This document shows, in pieces, positions 1-11,423 of a stretch of DNA of 64,000 nt. The notes beneath the pieces were generated by a model, which worked only from the letters and a program-made list of their open reading frames with translations, had not been told where the DNA came from and ran no database searches. The DNA comes from Anastatus disparis (taxonomy: Eukaryota > Arthropoda > Insecta > Hymenoptera > Eupelmidae): assembly GCA_017163975.1 (NCBI GenBank), contig JAFFSR010000084.1, positions 196,001 to 260,000 of the forward strand. The letters are read 5' to 3'. The position numbers were made by a program, and so were the translations under genes. How positions within the stretch are numbered: position 1 is the stretch's first letter; each line of letters begins with the position of its first letter.

Positions 1-1058
1 TTATGTAGTGATTACTGTAATTGAATATAATACTGTACGAATAATTATAGTAATATAGTAAATACTATAATTATAATAGGATAGTTCTGTAGTAATTGCT
101 AAAACTATAGTTATGAAGTGATTTCTATAATTGGTCATAATAATGCAGTGATAACTATAGTTACTTAGTAATTGCTACAATGAATCATTATAATGGTAAT
201 AACTATAGTTATTTAGTAATTGCTATATTATGTTGTAACTAGTAGTAATAACTACAATTATATAGTGACTACTATGATTGATTATGATACAATAATAATA
301 ACCATAGTTATGTAGTAATTACTATAATTAATTATAATACTATAGTCATAACGATAGTTATGTAGTAATTACTATGACTGATTAGAATACTGTAGTCATA
401 GCTATAGTCATGTAGTAACTACTATGACTGAACATAATACAATAGTAATAACTATACTTATGTAGTAATTACTATAATAGATAACATTATTATAGTTATA
501 GCTTTAGTGATGTAGTAAGTACTATGAATGAGTATAGAACTATAGTAATAACGATAATTATTCAGTAATTACTATAACTGATTATAATACCATAGTATCT
601 ACTATTGTTATGTGGTAATTAGTATAATTGATTATAATACTGTAGTTATAACAAATGTTATGTGGTAGTTACTATAAATGATTATAATACTGTAGTAATA
701 ACTATGTAGTTATTACTTTGAATAATTATTATTCTACAGTAATGACTAAATTTATCTAGTAATTACTATAATTGATTATAATTAAAAAGTAATTACTATA
801 TTTATGTAGTAATTACTATAGTTTATGAAACTGTAGTTATAACGATAGTTATGTTGCAATTAATATAACTTTAAATATTGCAGTAGTAACTTTAACTATA
901 TAGTAACTACTATAATTGATTATAACATTATTAACTATATTATTTAATAACAACTATAATTAGTTATAATACTGTAGTTATAACGATAGTTATGTTGTTA
1001 TTAATATAACATAAAATAGTGTAGTAATAACTACAGTTATATCGTTACTACTATGACT
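1..1058. repeat. AT-rich minisatellite array (left part)
   Basis: The region is a degenerate tandem array built from the core CTATAGTTATGTAGTAATTA followed by CTATAATTGATTATAATACT, with a spacing of roughly 50-60 bp between TGTAGTAAT cores. It has no long ORF. The same core appears at 4921-5240, on the far side of the retrotransposon remnant, and in the giant foldback at 55136-55683 and 58322-59020. The array is cut by the window edge. Confidence 0.85.
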
Positions 1059-1327
1059 AATTATAGGGAGTCAGCTCGGGAAGGCCCACTAATTCAGTGT
1101 TATCTTCCAGGTTCCATGTACTACTCCTGGGCCTCTACGTCGCATCAATTCTTCTTGTAGCAATGCTATAACGTTGATGGCAAATATGAAGCAATGACTC
1201 GAGAAAAAATAACCTCGCAAAAAAACCAGGACCCATCTGACCCGGATGGTAGTAACCGTGATAGGGGCTCGCTTGAGGTACAAGATAGGGTTGGTTTCCC
1301 GAAATATAAACCACAATTTTATGGAAG

Positions 1328-1989
1328 ATGTCGGATTCAAATACAGAATCACCCCAGGTTAGTACCACTTCACAGGGAAATCTCACCTTCACTTCTGATC
1401 AGGTGAAAGCCCCGGTGGGTGGAGCTGGTCTCAAGGATTCTGAGGGAAGCCAAATTCACGTTGATCACAGTTTTGTGGAGGCAAGTAACAACGCTTCCAC
1501 AAGGCCTTCAGAGGTAGAAACGGTTGAGAGTCTATCCTTGCCTCAACAGCAAGTTATGGACACTTTGTAGGTTGGGCACTCACGAGGAAACAGTGTGAGC
1601 AACATCGCTCGTATGAATAGCGGCAAAAGTGCTTTTAGCATCACGTCGGCATGGGAGTTGAACTTTGTTAATGACAATTTCGATGAGATTTTAAGTGTTA
1701 TAAAGAGTCAGACTGAATGTATAAGCAGTATGCGCCTAGAACTAAATGCTATGCGGAGGGGAATAAAATAGAATACAGACCTGAGAATTCAAAGTGCTGC
1801 TGATGAGCTTCGTGATCTTATAGAACGCGCTGCTTCTGAGCAAAGTAAGTTGCAACGACGGTTTAAATGTCTAAAGTCTAAGTCTAATGTCTAAAGTCTC
1901 CGGGACATGCGCCGTCTTTCGGGCAAAGTTAGAAAAGCAAAGAAAGCTGACCACGATATTACAGTGGCGCTACAAGTAAACCAAAACTG
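1328..1989 (+). pseudogene. ORF1-like remnant of the R1-clade element
   Basis: A first open stretch (Ser/Thr/Gln-rich, about 80 residues) begins at the ATG at 1328. The same frame continues downstream through stops near 1568, 1768, 1892 and 1988. The later part is rich in Glu, Arg, Leu and Lys with heptad-like spacing, as expected for the coiled coil of a LINE ORF1 RNA-binding protein. No CCHC knuckles survive, and in R1 elements these sit at the ORF1 end. It lies in the same frame as the endonuclease, so the ORF1/ORF2 boundary has been blurred by decay. It is certainly not a functional gene. Confidence 0.6.
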
Positions 1990-2554
1990 ATGCGAGGTGG
2001 CCCAGCTCTTGCTGGACCAAATCACAATGGAACGAAACGCAGATATCCTCATACTCAGTGAACAGTACTGTGACTTTAACCAATGGACATGGCTTTTGAG
2101 CGCGACAGGCTCGTCGGCCATCTGGGTCAGAGACGCGTGCGCGACAGGATCCCTGGTTCCCGGCGCGAGAGAAGATTATGTATGGGTGAGGGTGGACGAA
2201 GTCACTTTTGTCAGCGTCTACCTTTCACCAAATTGCAAGGTTTAAGAATTGGATGAAAATATTATTATTCTGGAGAATGGCCTCAGAGATCTCCCAAGAC
2301 ATCTCGTAGTCGCTGGCAATTTTAACTCCGGAGCGTTTGAGTGGGGCATGCCGACAACAAACAGACGTGGACGGGTCATACTTGAGATGGCCGCAAGACT
2401 AGGACTGACAATGGCAAACGGAGGATACGCTAAGACGTACAGACGACTGGGTTTTGGTAGTTTGATACCGGATGTAACGATGACAACGGAAGACTTAAAG
2501 CTTCGGATAAGGGGATGGCGGATGTTTAAAGACTATATGGCCAGCAATCTCTAG
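1970..2554 (+). pseudogene. Endonuclease domain (EEP family) of R1-clade ORF2, inactivated
   Basis: The frame opens with the LQVNQN...AQLL start typical of R1-clade endonucleases, then ADILILSEQY, which holds the catalytic Glu. It continues with YVWVRV...VSVYLSP and VVAGNFNSGAFEWG. In active relatives the third motif is GDFN; here the metal-binding or catalytic Asp is Asn. The motif IPDVTM corresponds to the usual TPDIT, and the terminal SDH motif has become SNL, so the catalytic Asp and His are lost as well. A TAA at about 2243 splits the domain and a TAG ends it at 2552. In active elements this domain nicks the target DNA; this copy could not. Confidence 0.85.
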
Positions 2555-2589
2555 TACATCGTCTTTGAAGAAGCTAACCGAACAGAGAC

Positions 2590-3270
2590 GCCAGCTTAGG
2601 ACACGGAGAGACCCTCGCGGTGGAATCACAATAAACAGGATAGAGCTCTGTTTCGCAGGTTGCTGCTGGAAACAGTCGCACTCTCGGAAAGCATTCTAAC
2701 AGACTTGAACGACAAACAGGGGATGGATTGGATCGTGGACGATACTATGGCCCTTATAGTGCATCTCTGCGAGGCTACCATGCCCTGCGTAGGATCCAGT
2801 CGTAACAAAACGTCAGCTTACTGGACGGACAAGATTAGTCTCTTGCGTAGGACGTGTATAGGACATTGACGGAGACTGTATAGAGTACGAAAAAGATGAT
2901 ACGACAACGTTACGACGCTTTCGAAGACGTGCAAAGACGCAAGGAAGATCCCGACGAGCGCTATAAAGTATAGTAAAAAGTTAGGCTGTGCATAGAGGTG
3001 GATCGTGACCCCCGGGTTCTGTGTTATAACTTGGTGACCTAAAAACTTAGGGCTTTTGGTCTTCCTAAACACAGGGACGGACAGTCAATGGCGGCGATGG
3101 TAGATGGGCTGTTTAAAAGCCATTCGGTGATGGAAGGGCCGGTTGTCTATCGACGCTAAAGCGTTCCGGACTTCACGGAGGTGGATTTGCTGGCAGCAAC
3201 CACCTCTCTGAAACCCGGAAAGGTGCCAGGTGACAGGATGGTGGAAGGACTACTCACATGACTAGCACAA
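2590..3270 (+). pseudogene. ORF2 linker and RT entry region, frameshifted
   Basis: The open stretch 2660-2869 contains AYWTDKISLLRR, matching the basic linker that follows the endonuclease in R1-clade ORF2 proteins (an aromatic-W-T-D/N-I-L-R motif). After several stops and frame changes, 3160-3215 reads as FTEVDLLAATTSLKPGKVPG, equivalent to the conserved F-T-x-x-E-L ... L-K-x-G-K-A-P-G entry into the RT fingers. Immediately downstream the frame jumps to the RT thumb region, so about 250 residues including the catalytic Asp pair are missing. Confidence 0.7.
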
Positions 3271-3819
3271 CTGACGTTAAACATAGTTATGAGACAGGTC
3301 GGCAGATGGATGGCGGAACATGGACTGACAATGGCACTAAGTAAGACGGAACTGATGTTACTGACAGGGAGGCGCATACCTAAGTTTATTCCAATGACAG
3401 TTGGTATGGAAAAGACGGAGACCGTAAGGTGCCCTAGATATTTGTGGGTTTACCTGGATATTAGGCTCGATTTCTGGCCACACATACAGAGGGTGGCTGA
3501 AAGGGCAATAAAACTAATATTTTCGCTAGGTCACCTTATGGCAAACACGTACGGACCAAGACCAAACAAGAGACCATTGCTGGTGATAACGACGCACTCG
3601 ATCATGCTTTACGGGGCAGAAATATGGGCTAATGCACTCCGCGTTTGTAAGTACAGAAAACGACTGATGGACGTACAACGACAGTGGGTGCTTCGGATGG
3701 CATGTTCTCACCAGACGGTCTATGCGGAGGGTGTGATGGTGGTCGTAGGCGTTGTCCCTATAGACCTACTGGCGTATGAGCTCAAGAGGATCTATGAAAG
3801 GAGCGCTGACATAGGTTAA
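3271..3819 (+). pseudogene. Reverse transcriptase C-terminal part (palm end/thumb)
   Basis: The 176-codon open stretch from 3289 begins with WMAEHGLTMALSKTELMLLT, which is the RT segment just after the catalytic Y-x-D-D motif (normally H-G-L-x-L-A-x-x-K-T-E). It continues with RYLWVYLDIRLDFWPHI, equivalent to the Y-L-G-V-x-L-D motif, and then LYGAEIWA and MDVQRQWVLRM of the thumb. The start at 3289 is only the first ATG of the fragment and is not a genuine start. The catalytic motifs A-C are absent upstream, so the enzyme is dead. Confidence 0.85.
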
Positions 3820-3934
3820 ACAGAGATGGCAGTTCGTGAAAGAGACTGGACTATGATGTTATGGAACGAACGATGGACAGGGGACGGTACAGGCACGTGG
3901 ACGAGAAAACTAACAAGGGACCTGAGACAGTGAA

Positions 3935-4243
3935 CGCAACAGACTTTTGGGTAGGTGCATTTTTACCCAATTTCTAACCGGACACGGATACTTTAGACGG
4001 AACCTATACGTAAGACAGAAGGTTCACCATGCGGGCTGTATTTACTGCGGGCACGATTGGGACAACGCGGAACATACGTTCTTTGAGTGCCTGCGGTGGA
4101 ACATGGACAGACGGACTATGGAAAGATGGACAGAACGTAACGCCAGACAATATCATAGACAAGATGCTACAGAACGAAGAGAGTTGGGCAGCGATGGCAA
4201 CGATCAGTACGTACCCGAACTGAGTAAATGTCAAGTTGTGTGA
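3935..4243 (+). pseudogene. C-terminal zinc-finger region of R1-clade ORF2
   Basis: The stretch reads FLTGHGYFRRNLY followed by GCIYCGHDWDNAEHTFFECL. This is the conserved C-x-x-C...H-x4-C finger found at the C-terminus of R1/LOA-group ORF2 proteins, preceded by the typical L-T-G-H-G-x-F. The frame is interrupted between 3819 and 3935. The open frame runs to 4243 but homology is only visible to about 4150. In active relatives this finger helps bind RNA or target DNA. Confidence 0.8.
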
Positions 4244-4918
4244 ATGGACAGGTGTTTGATAAATGCTATGCAGAAACGCAGGGGGCTAATAAGTCCTTGA
4301 GCCTCGCGATCTCACGTACCCGAGCTGAACACACGCAGGGAGGCAGAAATGTCTTTGAGCTTAGCAATTCTACGAACCTGAGCTGGGTAAATGGTAAGTT
4401 GTGTGATTGGAAGAATGCCAGAAAGGTGATGCCTAAAAACGCAGGGGGACAATAAAGTCTTTGGGCCTAGTGATCCTACGTACCCGAGCTACGCGTGAGT
4501 GGACAATAGTAAGTGAAGAAGGATAAAAGGGCGCATGTATGGACAGACGTATGAATGGACGAAGTCCGTTTCTTATACGGACAGACGAAACGAGGGACTA
4601 TAGACAGGAGCCGCAACAAAAAGTATTGCTAACGCAGTCCCATGTTGCAGATAAGAACGATGGACGTTACGGATCCTCGTCCGTGTAACTGGAACATTTT
4701 CTTATTTCTGTTTCACGGCTAGGGTAAGGGGGATTTAGGCGGTCTCTGTCTGTGCGTGCTTCGATAGTGAATGCGAGTCTACCAGGCTTCTTTCGATCCC
4801 CAAGCAGCCACAGTACCAGAATCCCATCACATCAATGGTCTGCGCTGCGGTCAAAGATATTTGGCCGTAGCCCATGCCACTGTAAGTCTGATATTAGATT
4901 TACCTATTTTTTGATCAA
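4228..4918 (+). other. 3' UTR of the R1-clade element, with internal short repeats
   Basis: This is non-coding sequence of balanced base composition. It contains three imperfect direct repeats of about 90 bp (around 4215, 4290 and 4385) sharing GTAAATG.TAAGTTGTGTGA and ACGCAGGGGG motifs. It then gives way abruptly to the AT minisatellite after 4918. No clear poly(A) tail is seen at the junction; the sequence around 4917-4927 (CAACAAAAAAAATC) is the only A-rich candidate. Confidence 0.55.
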
Positions 4919-4920
4919 CA

Positions 4921-5240
4921 AAAAAAATCACTATAGTTATTATTATAGTAATTACTACGTATCCATAGTTGTGACTGTAGTAATTACTACATTAGTATGT
5001 ATATTAGTACAGTAATTACTACATTATTAAAGTTTTTATTATAGTTATGTAGTAATTACAACAGTAATAGCTATAGTTATGTAGTAATTAGTATAGTCTA
5101 AACTGAAGGAATGTAAAAATTAATAAAGTAATAACTATAGTAATGTAGCAATTACTATATAATAGCTATAGTGATAACTATGGTAATAACGATAGTGGAG
5201 AGTCAAACACTATAGTAATAACCATAGTTATACACGGTGA
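4921..5240. repeat. AT-rich minisatellite array (right part)
   Basis: This is a continuation of the 1-1058 array with the same TAGTAATTACTA and AATAACTATAGTTATGTAG cores. Its presence on both sides of the R1-clade remnant indicates that the retrotransposon landed inside the array. 5241-5588 is unremarkable AT-rich sequence with no gene. Confidence 0.8.
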
Positions 5241-5588
5241 TTGGATAACATCGATACATATTTATATCGTTGGATTCAGCGTTTGGAGCTAAGTCAAAAT
5301 TCACCTATAAAAAATTGTTATCTTGATTGAGATAGCCAAGATAAGCAATTGTAAGTAACTAATAAACAATCGTTTATAAAAGGCAAAATGACCGATGTTC
5401 CCGTGTTGTTAAAGCTTCGAAAACAATTCAACAAGTGCTTGCTTAATTTGTAAACGTATCGTCTTTTTTTATTATGTCACTTGAGACCTACCTTATTTAT
5501 TTATATGATTGGTTCATTGGTTATGGATAGAAACGTCTTAATGTTCTAAATGATGGTTTGCAATTTTGACCGATGGATGGTGATGTTA

Positions 5589-5875
5589 GTTACTCAGAGA
5601 GTATTTTTAATAAGCATTTTAGAAGATCGATGAACCTTATGAGGTTTATTGGATATTTAATATAATACACAATAACAATAAATTAAGCATACGAAAAAAA
5701 TTTTTCCCAACGTGGTGAGCAAATACGTGGTAAGTTACTCAGAGAGTATTTTTAATAAGTATTTTATAAGATCGATGAACCTTATGAGGTTTATTTGATA
5801 TTTAATATAATACACAATAACAATAAATTGAGCATAGGAAAAAAAATTTTCCCAACGTGGTGAGCAAAAACCGAT
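5589..5875. repeat. Two-copy tandem duplication, 145 bp period
   Basis: Copy 1 is 5589-5733 and copy 2 is 5734-5875. Both run from GTTACTCAGAGAGTATTTTT through ATGAACCTTATGAGGTTTAT to CAACGTGGTGAGCAAA. They differ at only a handful of positions, so the duplication is recent. The unit contains the short palindrome CCTTATGAGG. No coding potential is seen. Confidence 0.9.
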
Positions 5876-5975
5876 TTTCGGCGCCTGTTTTGAGTGAACA
5901 AAATACCACATTCCCCCACAAATGAAAGAATTTAGTATTTAACTCACGCAAAACATGTTTTGAGTCGATATAATA

Positions 5976-8560
5976 TTTCTTATTTGAAAAACCTTATTTG
6001 TAATCGCACAACTATATTTAAAATAGTAAAAACTTTTTTGGGCAAGAATAACGGTATGGATTTTCAAATATAAGACTTTTAATCCAACAAACGATACTTC
6101 CACCATATATAGTTGTTGTTTTTTTCGCTAATGATTCTACAATTGATGATATACCTGCATTGTGTAGCTTTCTTATTGATAGAAAGACTATATCGCGAAC
6201 AATTTTCCTAGACCATATTTCTAAACTTAAGACTTGTAATAAATTATGTTTCTTTTTTAAAAGTTCCTATTTCGATGCAATCTATGTTTTTCGGAACTGT
6301 CACAACTTATTTCTGGCAATAAAAGCAGGCTATATTCTCGAGTATAAGACTACTGATTTAAATTGGACGTGGCTTTCGTGGATATTCCATTTCTAAATTA
6401 AAAAACGCTTAGAAAACTTTACTGCTACTTTTCTTCGTTAATAAGGCTATTTCGCGGAAATTTATTTCAGACCGAATTTCTGGAGTAAATATTTGTTGGT
6501 GGATATCATGTTTCTTTTATGGTTAATCTTATTTGTGATTGCTCAAGCCTATTTAAAATAGTGAAAACTTTTTTTGGGAAAAAATAGTGGTATGCATTTC
6601 TAACTTTAAGTCTTTCAATTGAACAAACGATGGTTCCACGTCTTATAGTTGCTGCTTCTTTGGCTAATGATTTTACAATAGATGAATCACCTGCATTTTA
6701 TGACTAATCTCTTGATGAAAAGACTATCGTGAACATATTTCCAAACCACTATAACTAATCTTGAGAATTGTAATAAAATATGTTTATCTTTTTGAAATCT
6801 CTATTTCGATGCAATTTTGATTTTTCGTAACCGTCATAACTTATCTGGCAATAGCATCAGACTAGATTGTCGGGTATAAGACTACTAATTTAAAAAACGA
6901 TCGTTCGGCCACAAACGGATGTTGTTTTTATGGATATTGTATTTTTAAATCAAAATATACTTAAGAAGCATTACTACTACTGTTTTTCGTCAATTAGGCT
7001 ATTTTTTTTTTTAATTTTCTCAGACAGAATTTCAGAAGTATACAATTCTGACTCAATATATTTTTTCTTTTTTGGTGAATCTTATTTGTGATTGCTCAAA
7101 CATAGTGAAAATAATGAAAAATTTGTTTTGGGAAAAAATGGTGGTATTGGATCTTGAGTATTAGACTTTTAATCCATCAAATGATTGTTTTACCCTATAC
7201 AGTTGTTGCTCCTAAATATTTTACAATTGATTAAACAGCTGCATTGTGTAATTATTCTTTTGTTAAAAAGACTATATCGCAAACAACTTTCCAAGCCCCT
7301 ATTTCTAAACTTGAGAACTGTAATAAATTATGTTACTCTTTTGAAAATCTCTATTTCGATGCAATCTTGATTTTTCGGAACTGTCATAACTTATTTCTGG
7401 CAATAATAGCAGACTAGATTCTCGTGTATAAGACAACTGATTTAACAAACGATCGTTTGGCCATAAAAGCAATTGAAAGGCAGGACCTTTCAATGTCTGT
7501 GTTAACATATTCATGTGATCAGACCATATGTAATTTTAGGCCGCCTGTCCCGAGTGTCGACCATATATGCGTTAACGCGAGTGTTCCTATACCCTTTTTT
7601 TACACGGGATTGAATTAAACAAAGGATCTGGTTGGCTAAAGAAAAATTTAAAATTGACTAATTAATATCCTTATTTGTTAAACTGGAATTCTTTCAAATT
7701 GAAAATTAACAGATGTATAACGTAAGATAAAAAAATGCAATTTAAGTTATTCATGAGTACACGCAAATATTTTCTTCTTCTTAAATATAACAAAAAAGGT
7801 TCTCAATATATTGTATACAAAAAGAAACTATTATTTTAACTCATATAATAAATTAAATATTATTTCCTAAAGTATTAAGAGAAATATAAGGGAATAGTTA
7901 ACGTTTGAACAATACATTTAAAGTAAATTTATAAAGATAATTTTAAAATACATCTTTTTAACACATAATAAAATTTCTTGATTGGTTAAAACAAAAAATA
8001 TAGTTAAAAAAAGCACAGGGTAAAAATAACCATATTGTCAAACTAGATGGTTTAGATATAAAGGAAATCATTCTTAATTTTATCCTTATAAGGTATATAA
8101 TATCAGAATTATATACTCGACTTGAACCATTTAGTTAAAAAATAATTTGATTCAGCTTTTTCAGAACCATAAATACCTTGTTTCGGACAATAATGGCAGA
8201 TTAGATTCTTGAATATAAGATTACTAATATAACTAATGATCGTTTTTCTATAAATAGATGTCGCTCTTGTTAATAATGTATCTTTTATTAAAAATACATC
8301 GAGACAGCGTTACCTTTACTGTTTTTAGTCGAATAAGCTATTTTGCGAATAATTTACTGAGACTAGATTTTCGTACTCAACAGTTCTTGGAAAATATCAT
8401 GTTTCTTTTTTGGAAAATCTTATTTGTATTTAATTAAGCTTATTCAAAATGTTGAAAATTTTTTTTTTACAAAAGTGACAGGTTAGATTCTAAAGTATTG
8501 GACTTTTAATTATACTAACAACTGTTTCATCATGTCTCAATTATAGCTATTATTATTTTA
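5976..8560. repeat. Diverged satellite, about 540 bp period
   Basis: Three full units begin near 5979, 6516 and 7067 at the motif CTTATTTGTGATTGCTCAA. A more divergent fourth begins near 8409. Shared internal landmarks in each unit are ACTTTTTTTGGG, AAAGACTATATCGC.AACA, CTATTTCGATGCAAT, TTTTTCGGAACTGTCA and TATAAGACTACTGATTTAA. A stretch from about 7560 to 8150 lacks these landmarks and may be an insertion or decayed unit. Short ORFs here (for example 6160-6396, 7185-7370) coincide with repeat landmarks and are not genes. Confidence 0.75.
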
Positions 8561-9439
8561 AAAACAAAAATCATTGCATAAGTAAAAGCGTAGAAAAATC
8601 AATCTTAAAAAGTCTTGTGAACCATTAATTGTAGAATGTGGCTTTAAATTGCATGAATCCTAGTATTTGTTGTATATTATAAGCACATTAATTTAAAAAT
8701 TTATAGATTATTACTCATAAAAAATATTCTTTCTAAAAATGAATATTTGTGAAGCTTAAGGTGATGTAAAATAGACTCTACACCTGCACTTACAAATATT
8801 TACCGTTTTCTTGTTCGATTGCGAAGTTTTGAAAAACGAGATACATTAGCTTCTAGTATGTATCATGGAAATTGTTCAATTAAATTTTTAAGTAGAGAAA
8901 TTGATTAATTATTGAGAATTTTGAATTTTAATATTTAAGGTTATGAAAATAATAATTATTATTGGAACCCAAAATACTATATTATAACGCTGCCAAGCTT
9001 AAGCACATTGAAATATGTTTTGTTAAATAGAATTATCTGACAGCAACCAATTTTAAAATAAGAATAACCATACAAAAAATGTTTTTGCTTCACTAAACAA
9101 TAATTTTATCATAAAGTTACCTGATTTTATTAAGTTATTAAAAGACAAAGTATATCTTATTAAATATTAGAAAGAAAGAAATATTTAATAATTATTGTTA
9201 CTTATATACCTGCTACTTAAAGAATTATCATACTTCCAACAATACTGTTCGAATAGAACTATTTTAAAATTGAATTTTTATTAATATCAATTGACGAGTA
9301 GTTAATTAAATATTTCTATAATATATCATCTTTTTTACGATAATGATATTAATCAAAAACTTACTTTTAATGATATTTCAAGAATAAATTATTCTTTATA
9401 AATCATTAGTAATTATTGCTTTCTCATAGAGAAAGCATT
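8561..9439. other. AT-rich sequence without recognised feature
   Basis: I see no ORF of useful length, no tandem repeat and no inverted repeat in this stretch on either strand. Confidence 0.5.
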
Positions 9440-9918
9440 GTATCAATAAAAAATTTTTTGCTTTTGATTTGCTTCTAATTTTGCATGGAATTCAGTTTCT
9501 TGACTAACTTGCTGGAAAGCTATTGATAATTTGTTCTTCTAGCGTAGTTTTCATTTTAGAGTTATTTTAAAAAAAAATAAAAAATTTCGATTTTTCATTT
9601 TTTTGTTTTTTTTTTTTGTTTACTACTCGATGAATTTGCTTCAAAATTTGCACGGAAATTATTTAATAATATAAATTTACAAATAAAATAAATTTTTAAA
9701 AACTGATTTTCTTAGCTTAGTTTTAATTTTAGAGCATTTTGAAATTTTCGAAGAAAATGTTTCTATTTATTAGGCCAATAAAATCTTAAAAACTACTCGA
9801 TGGATCTACTTCAAATTTTCCATACAATTCAATTTTTTGATCAACTGGTGCGGAAGCTATTGAGAATTGGTTTTCTTAGCGTAGTTTTTTTTAGTCATTT
9901 TAAGAATTTTAAAAAACT
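9440..9918. repeat. Satellite of about 170 bp, left part
   Basis: Repeat units share TTCTTAGCGTAGTTTTAATTTTAGAGCATTTT and ACTCGATGGATTTGCTTCAA-type landmarks (given in pieces: ACTCGATGAATTTGCTTC at 9621, ACTCGATGGATCTACTTC at 9793). Spacing is about 172 bp. The array resumes directly at 20620 after the LTR element, so the two parts were one array before insertion. Confidence 0.85.
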
Positions 9919-9922
9919 TTCG

Positions 9923-10520
9923 TGTTACGGGTGGAATATTCTAGAAAATAATAAAACGTAGAAGCATAAGAAACATATTAAACTAAATGAATAAGCCAGT
10001 AAGAAAGCGCTGACTAGACGTCTGAAACCAGCTAGCAACAACTCGTGATCGAAAGAAATGATGACGAACCAGCCGACAAGTTAAGACCTGTAGAGAATGA
10101 ACAAAGTAAAGCATGGAAAAACAGAAGCCACGAGGTAGAAACTTCTAGAAGAATAAAGAAGTGGGAAACAACGAACTCAGCAAGTATAAATACGACCGGG
10201 CGAACCACGCCGCGGCCTACTAGGCTACGAGGCACCAGAGCACCAAGAGAGATGTAGACTACTAGAACCCGATCAGAGCATAAAGAAGCACGAATCCACG
10301 ATCGGCGCAGCGAGGACGTATCAGCGATTTTACACCAGTAGTACAGTAGACATTTCTCTCTCTCTCGCGACTAACGTAATAATAAATCGAACAGTTTATT
10401 TTAATTATCGTCTTATTAAATTAATTACCTTCACGCAAATTGACTACTTGGATTTACCAAGCTTAGTCGTGATAAAAAGATACCCACAATAAAATAAATC
10501 AATTACGTGAAAACGTAACA
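9923..10520 (+). repeat. 5' LTR
   Basis: This is the direct repeat partner of 20020-20615, beginning TGTTACGGGTGG and ending AACGTAACA, so the ends carry the TG...CA inverted dinucleotides. It is GC-richer than its surroundings in the middle (around 10190-10320), where the promoter would be expected. An AATAAA occurs near 10380. The open frames seen here on both strands recur in the other LTR and are not thought to be genes. Confidence 0.95.
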
Positions 10521-10528
10521 TAAAAAAG

Positions 10529-10546
10529 TGGTGCTAGGTGTGGGGT
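10529..10546 (+). promoter_or_regulatory. Primer-binding site, probably tRNA-Leu type
   Basis: Eight bases after the 5' LTR comes TGGTGCTAGGTGTGGGGT. It starts with the TGG that pairs with a tRNA 3' CCA end. By eye it matches the generic PBS for tRNA-Leu at about 14 of 18 positions. The tRNA identity is an inference. Confidence 0.6.
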
Positions 10547-10548
10547 AT

Positions 10549-11250
10549 CGCTTGTGAAGGAAAAATATATATTCACCAGAAACAATTACAACATCACTTG
10601 TGAAGGAAGCAACATCTACAAGAAGCAACTTTAACAGTACTACGAAGGAAGCCAAACCTGCAAGAAACAGCCACGACGATATCAATTCTGAAGGAAGCAT
10701 TAACTACAAAGGAATTATTTCAACGAGAGGATGTTCTACGTGTACATCGCTGTCATCACTATCTTGGGGTAAGTAAATTCTATTTTCATACCTTATACGT
10801 CCTACGAGGGGAATACGCACCTGCTGCAAAACTTTCAAATTATAATAATTATTAAATTGCATGTCTGGAAAATTTGGATTTAATTCAAGTGGATTATTGC
10901 TAAAATTTTATTAAAGTTAATACTGCATGATTTAAATATATTATCAATATTAAATTGCATGTTGAAAAATCTTAACAGTGAATTTTTATTCAAATGAAAT
11001 ATTAGTGCTTTATTGAATTGAACTCTGAATAAACTGATTATAATATCAATATTAAACTGCATGTTAAACTTAGCTCGATTGAGCCATATTCGATTTTTTA
11101 AAGTGAATTTTATTAAATTAACTATAAAACAATATTAATTAACACTAACATTAAGCTGCAAAGTGAGTAAAAATCTAATTAAATCACGTGAATAATAATC
11201 GGTTTTATTAAAGTAAATTTTGGTTACACCCAGTATAAAATAATACTAAT
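10549..11250 (+). repeat. Repetitive leader of the LTR element
   Basis: The leader contains two repeat families. Around 10549-10720 there are four GAAGGAAGC-centred units. From 10851 to about 11250 there are four units of about 100 bp sharing AATATTAAATTGCATGTT (10851, 10949, 11049 and 11150). No ORF of note precedes the gag ATG at 11424. The leader may hold packaging or translation signals, but I cannot identify them. Confidence 0.65.
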
Positions 11251-11423
11251 TATTACGTTGCGAAAAGTTATGTTAACTTAAGTAAATTATAACTGAATTT
11301 ATTAAAGTAAATCTCGCTCGAATAAAATACAACAAAAAATACAACAAAAATACGTATATATATATCAACATATAAATAAAATATAAATAATACGATTGGA
11401 AACGTCGCGTAAAACAAAAAAAA

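Larger units (their letters stand above)
1059..4918 (+). mobile_element. Degenerate R1-clade non-LTR retrotransposon
   Basis: This is a relatively GC-rich island between two parts of the same AT minisatellite. Remnants lie in the order expected for an R1-clade LINE: ORF1-like coiled-coil segment, apurinic-type endonuclease, linker, reverse transcriptase C-terminal part, CCHC-type finger, and a long 3' UTR. ORF1 remnant and endonuclease lie in one frame, interrupted by many stops. The catalytic RT core is absent. The exact 5' end is unclear, because the first 130 bp cannot be assigned. The clade call rests on motif order and remembered family features. Confidence 0.85.
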
